Of a DNA stretch of 64,000 bases, positions 37,238 to 48,320 are shown piece after piece (position 1 is the stretch's first letter; each line of letters begins with the position of its first letter). The stretch comes from Streptomyces sp. ICC1. Lineage in GTDB: Bacteria > Actinomycetota > Actinomycetes > Streptomycetales > Streptomycetaceae. The notes under the pieces are model-generated. The model was not told the origin of the DNA. It saw only the letters and a list, made by a program, of their open reading frames with translations, and ran no database searches. The stretch covers positions 930,001 through 994,000 of the forward strand of contig NZ_CP030287.1 in assembly GCF_003287935.1 (NCBI RefSeq), in the 5' to 3' direction. The translations under genes were made by a program, and so were the position numbers.

Positions 37238-39781
37238 TTACGCTCCGCGCAGCACCGCGCCGGTGCGCTCTCCGGCCAGGGCGACGGCCGCGTCGCGGGC
37301 CGCCGTCGACTCCTCGGCCGTCAGCGTGCGGTCCGCCGCACGGAAGCGCAGCGCGTACGCCAGGGACTTCTTGCCCTCGCCCACCTGCTCGCCCTCGAAG
37401 ACGTCGAACAGCCTCAGCGACTCCAGCAGTTCGCCCGCGCCCTTGCGCAGCGCGTCCTCCACCGAAGACGCCGGGACCGACGCGTCGACGATCAGCGCCA
37501 CGTCCTGGGTCGCCACCGGGAAGGAGGAGATCCGGGGCGCCTGGAGCGCCTCGCCGCCGGCCGCCGCGAGGCGGTCGAGGTCGATCTCCATCGCGCTGGT
37601 GCGGGCCGGCAGGCCCATCGCCTTGACCACGCGCGGGTGCAGCTCACCGGCGTGGCCGATGACCGTCTCCACCCCGTCGAGGGTGACGAGCAGCTCGGCG
37701 CAGCGGCCCGGGTGCCAGGGGCCGTACTGGCCCTGGCGCACCACGAGGTCCGCACCGGCCTCGACGGCCAGCGAGCGCGCGGCCTGCACCGCGTCCGCCC
37801 AGTCGGCCGGGCGGCCCTTGCCCCACCAGCCGGCCTGCTCGCGGGCTCCGGCCAGCACGACCGCGGCGTAGCGCGGCTGTGCGGGCAGGGCCGCGTTCAG
37901 GGTGGCGATCTCCTCGTTCGTGGGACGCCGGTCGACGGGCAGCCGTACGGCGACACCCGGCTGCGCGGCGGCCCGGAACACCGAGCCGGTCTCGAAGAGC
38001 GCGAGGTCGTGGCTGCCCCGGCTGTCGTTGCGGCGCAGCGCGCCGAGCAGACCCGGCAGCAGCGTGGTGCGCAGCGCCGGCTCCTCGTCGGAGATCGGGT
38101 TGACCAGCTTGACGACCTGGCGGGAGGCGTCGTGCGCGGGCAGCTGGAGCTGGTCGAAGACGCCCTCGCCCAGGAACGGGTAGCTGAGCGCCTCGACGTA
38201 GCCCGCACCGGCCAGCGCGCGGCCGACCCGGCGGTGCAGCTGCTGCCGGGCGGTCAGACCGCGGCCGGACGGCACCTGCGGGAGGGTGGAGGGAAGGTTT
38301 CCGTAGCCCTCCAGCCGGATGACCTCTTCGGCGAGATCGTTGGGCTCGGCGAGGTCGGGCCGCCACGAGGGGACGGTGACGACGAGCTCGTCCTGGCCGT
38401 AGACGTCGCAGCCGACCTCCTGGAGGCGGCGTACGACGGTCTCGCGGCCGTAGTCCATGCCCGCGACCTTGTCGGGGTGGTCCGCACTCATCGCGATGGT
38501 GCGCGGGGCACCGGGGGCGGTGAGCTCGGTGACGCCGGCCTCGGCGGTGCCGCCGGCGAGCAGCACCAGCAGGTCCACGGTCCGCTGCGCGGCCGCGGCC
38601 GCGGCCTGCGGGTCGACGCCGCGCTCGAAGCGCTTGGACGCCTCGGAGGACAGCTTCAGGCGGCGGGCGGTGCGCGAGATCGACACGGAGTCGAAGTGCG
38701 CGGCCTCGACGACCACGTCGGTGGTGCCGGTGACCGCGCCGGTCGCCCCGGAAGGATCGAAAGGCGTCGTGACGGAGTCGGCGATCTCGGTGTCGGCGCC
38801 GCCCATGACACCGGCGAGCCCGATCGGGCCGCTGTTGTCGGTGATCACCAGATCCTCGGAGTCGAGCGTGCGCTTGACCCCGTCGAGGGTGGTGAGCTTC
38901 TCGCCCTGCTCGGCGCGGCGGACGCCGATGGCGCCGTCGATCCGCGAGCGGTCGTAGGCGTGCAGCGGCTGGCCGAGTTCGAGCATCACGTAGTTGGTGA
39001 TGTCGACGGCGAGCGAGATCGGGCGCATGCCCGCCTTCTGCAGGCGCCGGGTGAGCCAGATCGGGGAGCGCGCCTCGGGGTCGAGGCCGGTCACCGTGCG
39101 GGCGGTGAAGCGGTCGCAGCCCTGCGGGTCGTCGATCTTGACGGCGTAGCCGTACGAGTTCGGCGCGGGTACGTCGAGCAGCGCCGGGTCGCGCAGCGGC
39201 AGGCCGTACGCGGTGGCGGCCTCGCGGGCCACACCGCGCATGGACATGCAGTAGCCGCGGTCCGGGGTGATGTCGATGTCGAGGACCTCGTCGACGAGCT
39301 CCAGGAGCTTGATCGCGTCGGTGCCGACCTCGTGCTCGTGCGGCAGCACGATGATGCCGTGCGTGCCGTCGTCGCCCATGCCCAGCTCGTCGCCGGAGCA
39401 GATCATGCCGTGCGAGGTGCGGCCGTACGTCTCGCGCGCGGCGATCGCGAAGTCGCCGGGCAGCACCGCGCCGGGCAGGACCACGACGACCTTGTCGCCG
39501 ACGGAGAAGTTCCGGGCGCCGCAGACGATCTCCTGCGGCTCACCGGTGCCGTTGGCGGCGCCGACGTCCACGGTGCAGAAGCGGATCGGCTTGCGGAAGC
39601 CTTCGAGCTCCTCGATGGTTCGCACCTGGCCGACGACGAGCGGGCCCTTGAGGCCGCCGCCGAGCTGCTCGACGGTCTCGACCTCGAGGCCGGCGTCGAC
39701 GAGCTTGGCCGCGACGTCGCGACCGGTTTCACCGGCGGGGAGGTCGACGTACTCCCGCAGCCAAGAAAGCGGGACCCGCAT
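37238..39781 (-). CDS. pheT: Phenylalanine--tRNA ligase beta subunit
   Basis: Encodes 847 aa. An N-terminal tRNA-binding/B1 domain ([15 protein letters not shown], then an OB-fold with [20 protein letters not shown]) is followed by the B3/B4 editing domain ([20 protein letters not shown]), B5 (DITPDRGYC region and [20 protein letters not shown]) and a C-terminal ferredoxin-like anticodon-binding domain ([20 protein letters not shown]). It forms an alpha2-beta2 enzyme with PheS that charges tRNA-Phe and edits Tyr. Its ATG overlaps the pheS stop by one base (TGATG), so the two are tightly coupled. Confidence 0.97.
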   Translation of the reverse strand: MRVPLSWLREYVDLPAGETGRDVAAKLVDAGLEVETVEQLGGGLKGPLVVGQVRTIEELEGFRKPIRFCTVDVGAANGTGEPQEIVCGARNFSVGDKVVVVLPGAVLPGDFAIAARETYGRTSHGMICSGDELGMGDDGTHGIIVLPHEHEVGTDAIKLLELVDEVLDIDITPDRGYCMSMRGVAREAATAYGLPLRDPALLDVPAPNSYGYAVKIDDPQGCDRFTARTVTGLDPEARSPIWLTRRLQKAGMRPISLAVDITNYVMLELGQPLHAYDRSRIDGAIGVRRAEQGEKLTTLDGVKRTLDSEDLVITDNSGPIGLAGVMGGADTEIADSVTTPFDPSGATGAVTGTTDVVVEAAHFDSVSISRTARRLKLSSEASKRFERGVDPQAAAAAAQRTVDLLVLLAGGTAEAGVTELTAPGAPRTIAMSADHPDKVAGMDYGRETVVRRLQEVGCDVYGQDELVVTVPSWRPDLAEPNDLAEEVIRLEGYGNLPSTLPQVPSGRGLTARQQLHRRVGRALAGAGYVEALSYPFLGEGVFDQLQLPAHDASRQVVKLVNPISDEEPALRTTLLPGLLGALRRNDSRGSHDLALFETGSVFRAAAQPGVAVRLPVDRRPTNEEIATLNAALPAQPRYAAVVLAGAREQAGWWGKGRPADWADAVQAARSLAVEAGADLVVRQGQYGPWHPGRCAELLVTLDGVETVIGHAGELHPRVVKAMGLPARTSAMEIDLDRLAAAGGEALQAPRISSFPVATQDVALIVDASVPASSVEDALRKGAGELLESLRLFDVFEGEQVGEGKKSLAYALRFRAADRTLTAEESTAARDAAVALAGERTGAVLRGA

Positions 39782-40908
39782 CAGATCTCCATCCCGAACG
39801 GCCGGGTGAAACGGACGTCACCCTCGACCATGTCTCGCATGTCTTCTACGTTGTGGCGGAACATCAGCATCCGCTCGATGCCGAAGCCGAAGGCGAACCC
39901 GCTGTACTTCTCCGGGTCCACGCCGCAGGCGGTCAGCACCTTGGGGTTGACCATGCCGCAGCCGCCGAGCTCGATCCAGCCCTCGCTGGAGCAGGTGCGG
40001 CACGGGCGGTCGGGGTTGCCCACCGACTCGCCGCGGCACACGTAGCACTGCATGTCCATCTCGGCGGACGGCTCGGTGAAGGGGAAGAAGTGCGGGCGCA
40101 GGCGCGTGGTGGTGCCCTCGCCGAACAGCTCCTGGACCATGTGGTCCATGGTGCCCTTGAGGTCCGCCATGGTCAGGCCCTCGTCCACGGCGAGCAGCTC
40201 GACCTGGTGGAAGACCGGGGTGTGCGTCGCGTCGAGCTCGTCGGTGCGGTAGACCCGCCCCGGGCACACGATGTAGACGGGGGGCTTGCGCTCCAGCAGT
40301 GAGCGCGCCTGCACCGGTGAGGTGTGGGTGCGCAGCACGACGCCGGACTCGTCGCCCTCGGTGCCTGCCGGCCCCCGGACGAAGAAGGTGTCCTGCATCT
40401 GGCGCGCCGGGTGGTCGGGCGTGAAGTTGAGGGCGTCGAAGTTGAACCACTCCGCCTCGACCTCGGGGCCCTCCGCGACCTCGTACCCCATGGCCACGAA
40501 GATGTCCGCGATGCGGTCCATCAGCGTGGTCAGGGGGTGCCGGGCGCCGGCGGGCACGCGGTCGTGGAGCAGCGTGACGTCCACCGCCTCCTCGACCAGC
40601 ACGCGCTCGTCGCGCTCGGCTTCGAGGGCGACCGTGCGGGCCCCGAAGGCCTTGTTCACGGCGCCGCGGGCCTGACCCACGAGCTTGCCCGCCGTGGCCT
40701 TGGCCTGGGGGGGCAGCGCGCCGATCTCGCGGTTGGCGAGCGCCAGGGGCGAGCGGTCGCCCATGTGCGCGGTCTTCGCCTCGCGAAGTTCGTCGAGGTC
40801 GCCGGCGGCGGCGAAGGCGGCGAGCGCCTCGTCCCGCATGCGCTCGATCTCATCCGGTTTCAGTGCCTCGACCTCAACAGGGTCGTACGACTTGTTCGGT
40901 GCCGACAT
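39781..40908 (-). CDS. pheS: Phenylalanine--tRNA ligase alpha subunit
   Basis: A 375-aa class II synthetase catalytic subunit. An N-terminal coiled coil (about 1-85) is followed by motif 1 ([20 protein letters not shown]), motif 2 ([20 protein letters not shown]) and motif 3 ([17 protein letters not shown]). Cys residues in [20 protein letters not shown] could form a zinc knuckle, a variation seen in some actinobacterial PheS. ATG 40908 was chosen; an upstream frame continues to 40974 without a better ribosome site. No Phe-rich leader peptide was noticed upstream. Confidence 0.97.
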   Translation of the reverse strand: MSAPNKSYDPVEVEALKPDEIERMRDEALAAFAAAGDLDELREAKTAHMGDRSPLALANREIGALPPQAKATAGKLVGQARGAVNKAFGARTVALEAERDERVLVEEAVDVTLLHDRVPAGARHPLTTLMDRIADIFVAMGYEVAEGPEVEAEWFNFDALNFTPDHPARQMQDTFFVRGPAGTEGDESGVVLRTHTSPVQARSLLERKPPVYIVCPGRVYRTDELDATHTPVFHQVELLAVDEGLTMADLKGTMDHMVQELFGEGTTTRLRPHFFPFTEPSAEMDMQCYVCRGESVGNPDRPCRTCSSEGWIELGGCGMVNPKVLTACGVDPEKYSGFAFGFGIERMLMFRHNVEDMRDMVEGDVRFTRPFGMEI

Positions 40909-41059
40909 CTCTTCCCGTACTTCCGATGGCTGGCTGGTGGGTCCCCCGCGCGACGCGCAGGACGCGCTCGGCACAAGGACACAAGGGTGCCAAAGGTCGA
41001 GTCTAAAGGTCGCCGGGGGTGAAGGAGCCCGTGGCCGCCTGGCGAGACGCTCCGCAGGA

Positions 41060-42358
41060 CTACTGCGTGAGGTACGCCGGGGCTGCGACGGGCAGGATAA
41101 ATCGGAACTCGGCGCCGCCTCCGGGGCCGCGGCCGACCGCGATGGTGCCGCCGTGGGCTTCCACGATTCCCTTGACGATGTACAGGCCGAGGCCGGTGCC
41201 GCCGCGCTTGCTGCCCCGCCAGAAGCGGGTGAAGACGCGGCCCATCGACTCTTCGGGGATTCCGGGGCCCTCGTCGGTCACGGTGACGGCGGTTCCCTTC
41301 TCGGTCTTCCCCGCTGCGTTCGCGAAGCTGGTCGGCGTTACGTCGATGGTGACCGTTCCCTCGCCGTGCCGCACCGCATTTTCGAGCAGGTTGCCGAGGA
41401 TCTGGTCAATTTTGTCCGGGTCCGCCCACAGATCGGGCAGCGGCCGGCTCACGCTGACGAGGAAGCGCTCGGGGGCCTGCCCGTTCGCGGTCAGCGCCTG
41501 CACGTGGCGGCCCACGGCGGTGGCCATGTCGACCGGCTGGCGGCGCACCTCGAGGCGGCCCGAGTCGATGCGCGAGATGTCCAGGAGCTCAGTGATGAGC
41601 CGGGTGACGCGGTTGGCGTCGGCGTCGACGGTCTCCAGCATCAGGCGCTTCTGGTCGTCGGTGAACCGCTCCCACTTGGCGAGCAGGGTCGCCGTGAACC
41701 CCTTGACGGAGGTCAGCGGGGAGCGCAGCTCGTGCGCGACGGTGGCGATCAGCTCGGCGTGGCTGCGTTCGGTGCGCCGGCGGGCCTCGGTGCCCCGCAG
41801 GGTGACCACGAGGCGGCGCAGCGGGCCGGTGGGGTGGGTGCGCACGTAGCGGGCGGAGACGAGCACCTCGCGGCCGCCGGGGAGCAGGAGGTTGCGCTCG
41901 GGCTGTCCGCGCCGGGTGGCGAGGCCGCCGTAGGGGTCGGTCAGCGCCCACCAGCGGCGCCCCTCGAGGTCCTCCAGCGGCAGCGCGCGCTCGATCCCCT
42001 CGCCGAGCGCCTCGCACGCCACGCGGGCGGTGATCCGGGCGGCGGCGGAGTTGAAGCAGATGACCCGGCCGGTGGCGTCGGCGATCACGAGCCCGTCGGG
42101 CAGGTCGTCGGGGTCGATCCCGAGGCCGGCGAACTCCGTGTGCGGATCGGCCGGGGTCCCGGGTCCTACGGGGCTCACGTGCGCGGGCCGGGCGTGGATG
42201 GCAGCGGTGGTGGCGGTTGCGGCCTGGACGGCGGCGGCCCGGGCGGACGCGGGCTGCGCGGGCACCTTGCCGGTCCCGGCCCGCTGGGGCGCGGTCGCCG
42301 GGATGGGTGCGCCGGCCGCCTCGGCGGCTGCCGGCGAGCTGTTCGTACCGACGGTCAT
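41060..42358 (-). CDS. PAS-domain sensor histidine kinase
   Basis: Encodes 432 aa from ATG 42358. After an Ala/Pro-rich N-terminus come a PAS-like domain ([20 protein letters not shown], about 85-190), a HisKA domain with the phosphorylated His in [15 protein letters not shown], and a HATPase domain with N box [15 protein letters not shown]1 [13 protein letters not shown] and G2 [12 protein letters not shown]. No transmembrane segment is visible, so it senses a cytosolic signal. No response regulator is adjacent, making it an orphan kinase. Confidence 0.93.
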   Translation of the reverse strand: MTVGTNSSPAAAEAAGAPIPATAPQRAGTGKVPAQPASARAAAVQAATATTAAIHARPAHVSPVGPGTPADPHTEFAGLGIDPDDLPDGLVIADATGRVICFNSAAARITARVACEALGEGIERALPLEDLEGRRWWALTDPYGGLATRRGQPERNLLLPGGREVLVSARYVRTHPTGPLRRLVVTLRGTEARRRTERSHAELIATVAHELRSPLTSVKGFTATLLAKWERFTDDQKRLMLETVDADANRVTRLITELLDISRIDSGRLEVRRQPVDMATAVGRHVQALTANGQAPERFLVSVSRPLPDLWADPDKIDQILGNLLENAVRHGEGTVTIDVTPTSFANAAGKTEKGTAVTVTDEGPGIPEESMGRVFTRFWRGSKRGGTGLGLYIVKGIVEAHGGTIAVGRGPGGGAEFRFILPVAAPAYLTQ

Positions 42359-42413
42359 GTCCCCGTACCCCACATCTCCGAGTAGCGCAGTGGGCCCCCG
42401 GGCGGCCACATTA

Positions 42414-43274
<861 letters not shown>

Positions 43275-43327
43275 GGCGGTCGGCTCGCTTCCGTACGTAC
43301 AGCGGGTGGAACTCGTTGGTGAACGCA

Positions 43328-43360
43328 CCGGACCCGCAGGCGCGTGGCCTGCGGGTCCGG
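43328..43360 (-). terminator. Terminator downstream of rplT
   Basis: A perfect 14-bp stem, CCGGACCCGCAGGC / GCCTGCGGGTCCGG, with a 5-nt loop lies between the rplT stop and the methyltransferase start. No T-run. Confidence 0.75.
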
Positions 43361-43391
43361 GCAAGATACTGCAGCCTTGAGGGCGTGCTGC

Positions 43392-43778
43392 TTAGGCAGC
43401 GACCTTCGGGGCGTTGACGTCGGCCGGGAGGGCCTTCTGCGCGACCTCGACCAGCGCGGCGAACGCGTTGGGGTCGTTGACGGCCAGCTCGGCGAGGATC
43501 TTGCGGTCCACCTCGATGTTGGCGGCGTTCAGACCCTGGATGAGGCGGTTGTACGTCATGCCGTTCTGGCGGGCAGCGGCGTTGATGCGCTGGATCCAGA
43601 GGCGGCGGAAGTCGCCCTTGCGCTTCTTGCGGTCGTTGAAGTTGTAGACCAGGGAGTGGGTGACCTGCTCCTTGGCCTTGCGGTACAGGCGCGAACGCTG
43701 ACCGCGGTAACCCTTCGCAGCCTCGAGGATTGCCCGACGCTTCTTGTGCGCGTTTACTGCCCGCTTGACGCGTGCCAC
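43392..43778 (-). CDS. rplT: 50S ribosomal protein L20
   Basis: A 128-aa basic ribosomal protein. [20 protein letters not shown] and [20 protein letters not shown] are the usual L20 signatures: a long N-terminal RNA-binding helix and a globular C-terminal domain. It binds 23S rRNA early in 50S assembly and is last in infC-rpmI-rplT. Confidence 0.98.
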   Translation of the reverse strand: MARVKRAVNAHKKRRAILEAAKGYRGQRSRLYRKAKEQVTHSLVYNFNDRKKRKGDFRRLWIQRINAAARQNGMTYNRLIQGLNAANIEVDRKILAELAVNDPNAFAALVEVAQKALPADVNAPKVAA

Positions 43779-43881
43779 TGTGTACTCCTTGTAGCGGGGC
43801 CGTGGAAGTCCTCACACGGCCCGAATTCGATGGGGTCCCGGTCTTGACGTGCTCCCGCTCCCGGAAGGGGAGCGGAGGACG

Positions 43882-44076
43882 TCACTTGCCGAGAAGCTTC
43901 TTGATCTTCTTGGCGTCGCCGGGGGCCATCTCCGCGGTGCCGGTCAGGCGGCGGGTGACACGGGACGACTTGTGCTCGAGCAGGTGGCGCTTGCCGGCGC
44001 GCTCACGGAGCACCTTGCCGGTGCCGGTGATCTTGAAGCGCTTCTTGGTCCCGGAGTGCGTCTTGTTCTTCGGCAT
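43882..44076 (-). CDS. rpmI: 50S ribosomal protein L35
   Basis: A 64-aa very basic protein. [20 protein letters not shown] with KHLLEHK-like ([15 protein letters not shown]) and a C-terminal KKLLGK identify L35. ATG 44076 has GAGGAG upstream; a longer frame to 44145 is spurious. It lies between infC and rplT. Confidence 0.98.
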   Translation of the reverse strand: MPKNKTHSGTKKRFKITGTGKVLRERAGKRHLLEHKSSRVTRRLTGTAEMAPGDAKKIKKLLGK

Positions 44077-44179
44077 GGCGCCGTTATCTCCTCGTCGGTG
44101 GCGCCCCCACCGGCCCTGGTGGGGGCCGGCTCGCGGGAGCGTCATGTTGTGTGGTGACCCGAGGCGGGCTGCCTCGGGA

Positions 44180-44932
44180 TCAGGCCTGGGTAGGAGCCTC
44201 GGGAGAGGCCTCTGCCTCTTCGGGGGCAGCCTCGGCCGCTTCGGTCGCCTCGCCGGAAGCGTCCTCCGCGACCTCGGTGACCTCGGTGGCCGCGATGTCG
44301 GCGTCCTCGGCCTCGAACTCGGCGTCCTCGATGAGGGCCTCGTCGTCGGTCAGGGAGTAGCCCTGGCGCTCGGCCTTGCGGGCGGCCTGCGCCTCGCGGG
44401 CTTCGGCCATCGCCTCGGTCTTCTTCTTGTGCGGACCGAGAACCATGATCATGTTTCGGCCGTCCTGCTTCGGGTTCGACTCGATGAACCCCAGGTCCTC
44501 GACGTCGGCCGCGAGGCGCTGGAGCAGTCGGAAGCCGAGCTCCGGACGGGACTGCTCACGACCACGGAACATGATCGTGATCTTGACCTTGTCGCCCTGC
44601 TTGAGGAACCGAACGACGTGACCCTTCTTGGTGTCATAGTCGTGCGGGTCGATCTTCGGCCGGAGCTTCATTTCCTTGATGACCGTGTGCGCCTGGTTCT
44701 TGCGCGCCTCACGGGCCTTCATGGCCGACTCGTACTTGAACTTGCCGTAGTCCATGAGCTTGCAGACCGGCGGGCGTGCGGACGCCGCGACCTCGACCAG
44801 GTCGAGGTCGTACTCCTGCGCGAGCTCAAGCGCCTTCGCAAGCGGCACGATGCCGACCTGCTCGCCGCTCGGGCCGACGAGTCGTACCTCGGGAACGCGA
44901 ATCCGGTCGTTGATGCGGGGCTCGGTGCTGAT
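44180..44932 (-). CDS. infC: Translation initiation factor IF-3, probable ATC start
   Basis: About 250 aa. The IF3 N-domain ([20 protein letters not shown]), linker, and C-domain ([40 protein letters not shown]) are complete, followed by a 65-residue acidic, Ala/Glu-rich tail common in streptomycetes. The only strong Shine-Dalgarno, AGGAGG, sits 4 nt before ATC at 44932, which would encode the first residue of ISTEPRIN. Non-AUG starts are the rule for infC because IF3 rejects them, giving autoregulation. An upstream in-frame GTG (reading [10 protein letters not shown]) is often annotated instead, but there the GGS simply translates the ribosome site. Confidence 0.95.
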   Translation of the reverse strand: MSTEPRINDRIRVPEVRLVGPSGEQVGIVPLAKALELAQEYDLDLVEVAASARPPVCKLMDYGKFKYESAMKAREARKNQAHTVIKEMKLRPKIDPHDYDTKKGHVVRFLKQGDKVKITIMFRGREQSRPELGFRLLQRLAADVEDLGFIESNPKQDGRNMIMVLGPHKKKTEAMAEAREAQAARKAERQGYSLTDDEALIEDAEFEAEDADIAATEVTEVAEDASGEATEAAEAAPEEAEASPEAPTQA

Positions 44933-44935
44933 GGA

Positions 44936-45240
44936 TCCTCCTAGGTAGCACCACACGGCTGCCTGGAGGACAGCCGCTGACGTTGTTTCCGTCAGACCGA
45001 CCGCGGCGGAGAATGAAAAAAGCCCCGCCGGGCACAGGCGGGGGCTCCAATACAACCGGAGCACCGTCGCGTGCGAACCGCGGGGCGCAAAATCGGGCGG
45101 CTTTCCATCGTCCGTACGGAACGATGGATACCGCCTGACCGGTGACCCGCCTCCCGTGAGGGCGGCTGGGTGGGAGAATCGGAGCCTCCACTTGTGGCCG
45201 GGCACATAGGTGTCCGGCCGGTCGAAGTACATACTAGCAC
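44936..45240 (-). promoter_or_regulatory. Structured infC operon leader with attenuator
   Basis: On the minus strand, a -10-like TAGTAT (45231-45236) would start a leader of about 290 nt. It contains a hairpin TCCATCGT/ACGATGGA (45104-45128) with outer GGCGG/CCGCC pairs, a rho-independent terminator (45016-45047), then two back-to-back hairpins CTGACG/CGTCAG (44977-44995) and CGGCTG/CAGCCG (44956-44976) just before the ribosome site. It probably senses a product of the operon. Confidence 0.7.
45016..45047 (-). terminator. Rho-independent attenuator upstream of infC
   Basis: Minus strand: AGCCCCCGCC, loop TGTGCCC, GGCGGGGCT, then six T residues. It is one of the few T-tailed terminators in the window and lies before, not after, the genes. 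Confidence 0.8.
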
Positions 45241-45279
45241 CCGCGTTGCAAGCCCGCCGCACGGCATATCGTGGGGCAC

Positions 45280-45660
45280 ATGACTGACGCGACGCCCCCC
45301 GGTTCCACTCCCGCTTCCCCGGCCGCTCCCGACTACGACGACATGACCCGCGACATCGCGGACGTGCCCGCCGTCGAGGTCATCACCACGGTGGCCGTCC
45401 ACCTGCTGAGCGCGGCGGCGGTCAACCTGGGCCTGGACAAGCCCGATTCCGAGTACAAGGACCTCGACGAGGCCCGCAAGCTGATCACCGCCCTCGCCGG
45501 CCTGGTCACCGCGAGCGCCACCGAGATCAGCTCCTTCCACGCGGCCCCGCTGCGCGACGGCCTGAAGTCCCTCCAGCTCGCCTTCCGCGAGGCCTCGCTG
45601 GTGCAGGACGAGCCGGGCCAGGGCCCGGGCGAGAAGTTCACCGGCCCCGTGTACGCGTAG
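45280..45660 (+). CDS. DUF1844 family protein
   Basis: Encodes 126 aa from ATG 45280 ([20 protein letters not shown]). The conserved core [20 protein letters not shown] and [20 protein letters not shown] matches DUF1844, a small helical family near the IF3 genes of many actinobacteria. No catalytic motif is seen. It is divergent from infC and ends in a strong terminator. Function unknown. Confidence 0.85.
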   Translation: MTDATPPGSTPASPAAPDYDDMTRDIADVPAVEVITTVAVHLLSAAAVNLGLDKPDSEYKDLDEARKLITALAGLVTASATEISSFHAAPLRDGLKSLQLAFREASLVQDEPGQGPGEKFTGPVYA

Positions 45661-45682
45661 CCGCGACGGCGGAACGAGGAGA

Positions 45683-45720
45683 GGACCCGACCGGAACGTG
45701 CCGGTCGGGTCCTCTTTTCC
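45683..45720. terminator. Terminator between DUF1844 and sseB-like genes
   Basis: A perfect 12-bp stem, GGACCCGACCGG / CCGGTCGGGTCC, with a 6-nt loop is followed on the plus strand by TCTTTTCC. Confidence 0.85.
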
Positions 45721-45779
45721 GTTTCTGCGTCGCGTTCCGCGTCGCGTGCTCCGTCGCCTTCTGCGTCGCGGGGCGGGGT

Positions 45780-46520
45780 TCAGCGCGTGAAGAGGGGCTC
45801 GCCGGGCGGCGCCGGGGCCCCTTCCGGGAGCAGCGCCAGGTCCAGTCCGCCCACGAGGCGTGCGCGCAGGGTCTCGTCGGCCGCGAGGGCCTCGGCCACC
45901 CGCCGGGCCGCCGCCTGGGCCTGCGGGCCGACGGCCAGCACGATCGCCAGGGTGCCGTCCGCGTCCGCGCCGCCCGGGCCCAGGTGGGCCGCGAGCACCG
46001 CGGGCTCGGCGGCCACGACGGCCCGTACCGCCTCGCGCACGGCTGGGTCCGCGAGCGGCCCGGCGTCCGTGCGGCCTTCGGCGAGCGCGCGCAGGGCGGG
46101 GCCGGTGAGCTGGTAGGTGACCGGACCGGACAGGTCCAGGACGAGCGTGTCGGCCTTCTCGTGGGCGGCTGCGGCCAGGGCCTGGTGCAGCGGGACCGCC
46201 ACCGGGCGGGCGGCCGGGTCCCAGAGGGCCAGCGAGGCGATCGAGGTGAAGGCGGGCAGTGCCCGCCGGTCCCCCGCCCGCAGGGTGGGGACGGCCATGT
46301 CGCTGGTCTTCTCGCGCTTGAGGCCGGTCTCGGGGTCGGTCTCGACCTCGCCGAGGACGGCGACGACGGGCACCAGCAGGCGGGCGTCCTTGAGGGCGGC
46401 CAGCACCTGGGGCTCCTTGCCTCTGTCCTCGGCCCAGGCGGCCAGGGCCGCGCTCAGCCGGGGATCGGCGGAGCCGTCGTCGTCGGAGAAACCGGGGTCG
46501 GGAATGTTCTTGTTCGCCAC
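45780..46520 (-). CDS. SseB-family protein
   Basis: A 246-aa protein with an SseB N-terminal-like domain (LAALKDARLLVPVVAVLGEV ... AVPTLRAGDRRALPAFTSIA, SLALWDPAARPVAVPLHQAL) followed by a C-terminal domain with an ALLPEGAPAP end. These domains occur in type III/type VII secretion-associated and other proteins without a firm function. Starts at GTG 46520, 2 bp downstream of the stop of the serine protease gene, so the two likely form one transcript. Confidence 0.88.
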   Translation of the reverse strand: MANKNIPDPGFSDDDGSADPRLSAALAAWAEDRGKEPQVLAALKDARLLVPVVAVLGEVETDPETGLKREKTSDMAVPTLRAGDRRALPAFTSIASLALWDPAARPVAVPLHQALAAAAHEKADTLVLDLSGPVTYQLTGPALRALAEGRTDAGPLADPAVREAVRAVVAAEPAVLAAHLGPGGADADGTLAIVLAVGPQAQAAARRVAEALAADETLRARLVGGLDLALLPEGAPAPPGEPLFTR

Positions 46521-46522
46521 AG

Positions 46523-47662
46523 TTACCCGACCCTATCGGGCCGCGCGGCCCGGGGCCGCCGCGCCAGTACGCCGGCCAGTACGAGGAGCGCCAGTCCGGC
46601 GGCCGCGCCGGCCGGGGCGCCGAGGCGGGCCCCGCGCTCGGGGCGGCGCACCGGCTCGGGGCCGGGGCCGAAGTAGGTGCTCCCGGCGGCCGCCGGCGAG
46701 GGCCGCGGGGGCTCGGCGGTCATCGCGTCGGCGACCTGCAGGGCGGCGACCGGATCGACGAGGCCGAAGCCGCGGGCGTCGTCGCGGCCGCCCGCGGGCG
46801 CGTCGGAGGCGGTGTCCTCCAGCAGCTTCTTGATCTGCGCCGGGGACAGGTCGGGGTGGGCGGACTTGACCAGGGCGACCGCGCCGGAGACGAAGGCGGA
46901 GGCCGCGCTCGTGCCCCAGCCCTCGTAGTAGGAGCGGTCCGGGTCGGCGATGACGATGTCGACGCCGGGGGCGCTGACGGTGGCGTACCAGTTGCGGGTG
47001 GAGAAGGCGGCCTTCCTGCCCTTGCGGTCGACGGCCGTGACGGCGATGACTCCGGGGTAGGCGGCCGGGTAGGAGGCGCGGTCGCCCTGTTCGCCCCCGT
47101 TGCCCGCGGAGGCCACGACGACGACGCCCTTGGCGAGGGCGTACTGGACGGCCTCGTCCTCGGCGGCCTCGTGGTGCGCGGAGCTGCTGTCGTCGCCCAG
47201 CGAGAGGTTGATCACGTCGGCGCCGTTGTCGGCGGCCCAGCGGATGCCCTCGGCCAGCGCGCCGCCCTTGCTGTCGCGGGCCTTGCTCCGGCCGGGGTCG
47301 CCCTCCTCCAGGATCACCCGGACCGGGAGGATCTCCGCCTGCGGCGCGAGGCCGAGGACACCCTGGCGGCGGTCCGGGCCGTGGCCGTGCCCGGCGATGA
47401 TCCCGGCCATGGCGGTGCCGTGCCGGGCCCAGGCGCGGTCGCCCCGGCCGGCGCCCATGCCGACGAGGTCCGTGCCCTCCAGGACGTGGCCGGCCAGGTC
47501 GGGGTGGGCCGAGTCGACCCCGGTGTCCAGGACGGCGACGGTGACGCCGTCACCGCGGGTGGTGCCCCAGGCCTCGTCGGCGCGCAGGGCCGCCAGCCCC
47601 CACTGGCGGTCGCGCACGGCGTCGGCGGCCACCACGGTCGCCATGGACTTCGGCCGCATCAC
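46523..47662 (-). CDS. Mycosin-like S8 serine protease, 5'-truncated
   Basis: The subtilisin catalytic triad is intact: Asp in VAVLDTGVD (residue 46), His in ARHGTAMAGI (81) and Ser in WGTSAASAFVSG. A C-terminal membrane anchor (AGLALLVLAGVLARRPR) matches type VII secretion-associated mycosins. The N-terminus has no signal peptide. The first about 11 codons (MMRPKSMATVV) are antisense cvnD sequence, and homology to the protease begins at about AADAVRDRQWGLAALRADEAW (residue 12). The gene has therefore lost its leader by a rearrangement at about 47629, so the product would not be exported normally. Confidence 0.85.
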   Translation of the reverse strand: MMRPKSMATVVAADAVRDRQWGLAALRADEAWGTTRGDGVTVAVLDTGVDSAHPDLAGHVLEGTDLVGMGAGRGDRAWARHGTAMAGIIAGHGHGPDRRQGVLGLAPQAEILPVRVILEEGDPGRSKARDSKGGALAEGIRWAADNGADVINLSLGDDSSSAHHEAAEDEAVQYALAKGVVVVASAGNGGEQGDRASYPAAYPGVIAVTAVDRKGRKAAFSTRNWYATVSAPGVDIVIADPDRSYYEGWGTSAASAFVSGAVALVKSAHPDLSPAQIKKLLEDTASDAPAGGRDDARGFGLVDPVAALQVADAMTAEPPRPSPAAAGSTYFGPGPEPVRRPERGARLGAPAGAAAGLALLVLAGVLARRPRAARPDRVG

Positions 47663-48014
47663 CCTGGACCAGGACCTGATCCTGTACCTCTTCGGTACCC
47701 CCGGTCAGGACCGCTTCTGGTTCATGTGGGACGACCTGGTGCGCGGCGCGATCGGGGCGATCGTCCTGGTCGACACGCGGCGCCTGGCCGACTGCTTCCC
47801 CGCCGTCGACTACTTCGAGAACAGCGGCCTGCCGTTCGTCGTGGCGCTCAACGGCTTCGAGGGGCACCAGCCGTACACCCCGGAGGAAGTCCGCGAGGCC
47901 CTGCAGATCGGCCCCGACGCCCCCATCATCACCACCGACGCCCGCCACCGCGGAGACGCCAAGAGCGCGCTCATCACGCTCGTCGAGCACGCCCTCATGG
48001 CGCGGCTCAAGTAA
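47629..48014 (+). pseudogene. cvnD GTPase fragment (C-terminal part only)
   Basis: It reads in frame with TTVAMDFGRITLDQDLILYL and continues to the natural end at TAA 48014. It aligns without gaps to 52827-53212 of the intact cvnD, with about 20 mismatches in 386 bases counted by eye; roughly the first 125 bases are identical. The Walker A region and the first 67 or so residues are missing, so no GTP binding is possible. It abuts the truncated protease on the opposite strand. Confidence 0.9.
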
Positions 48015-48320
48015 TACTCCGCGCAAAAAGAGTTCCACCGGCTGATTTTGGGGGGCGGGCTGTGTCATACGACACGGCCCGCCCCCTTCGTTCATAACGT
48101 TTCGAAGGAGAATTCCCGGAAGTTGGCGACACGGTGCGTTCGTCCGGTCTCGCTGCGCTCACAACTGGCCCCACTTTTGCCGCAGGACGCTCTTTATGTC
48201 CGTTTTATGTGGGGCATAAGGCTCTAGGAACGGCCGATTTCAACTGTTTGGAACACGGCCGTTAACCGTGCTGGAATTCAACGAACTAGCTAGTAGCACC
48301 GCCGAGAGGTTGTTGGTCGA
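48015..48320 (+). other. Intergenic region between the cvnD fragment and the conservon
   Basis: It holds a terminator at 48051-48086 and then about 230 bp that should contain the cvnA promoter (an AT-richer stretch with ACTAGCTAGTAGC close to the start). No gene is seen. Confidence 0.5.
48051..48086 (+). terminator. Terminator after the cvnD fragment
   Basis: GGGGGCGGGCTGTGTC pairs with GACACGGCCCGCCCCC over 16 bp with one G-U pair and an ATAC loop, followed by TTCGTTC. Confidence 0.85.

Noticed and set aside
40909..41059. Phe-rich leader peptide attenuator for pheS
   Set aside because: No short ORF with consecutive Phe codons was found by eye.
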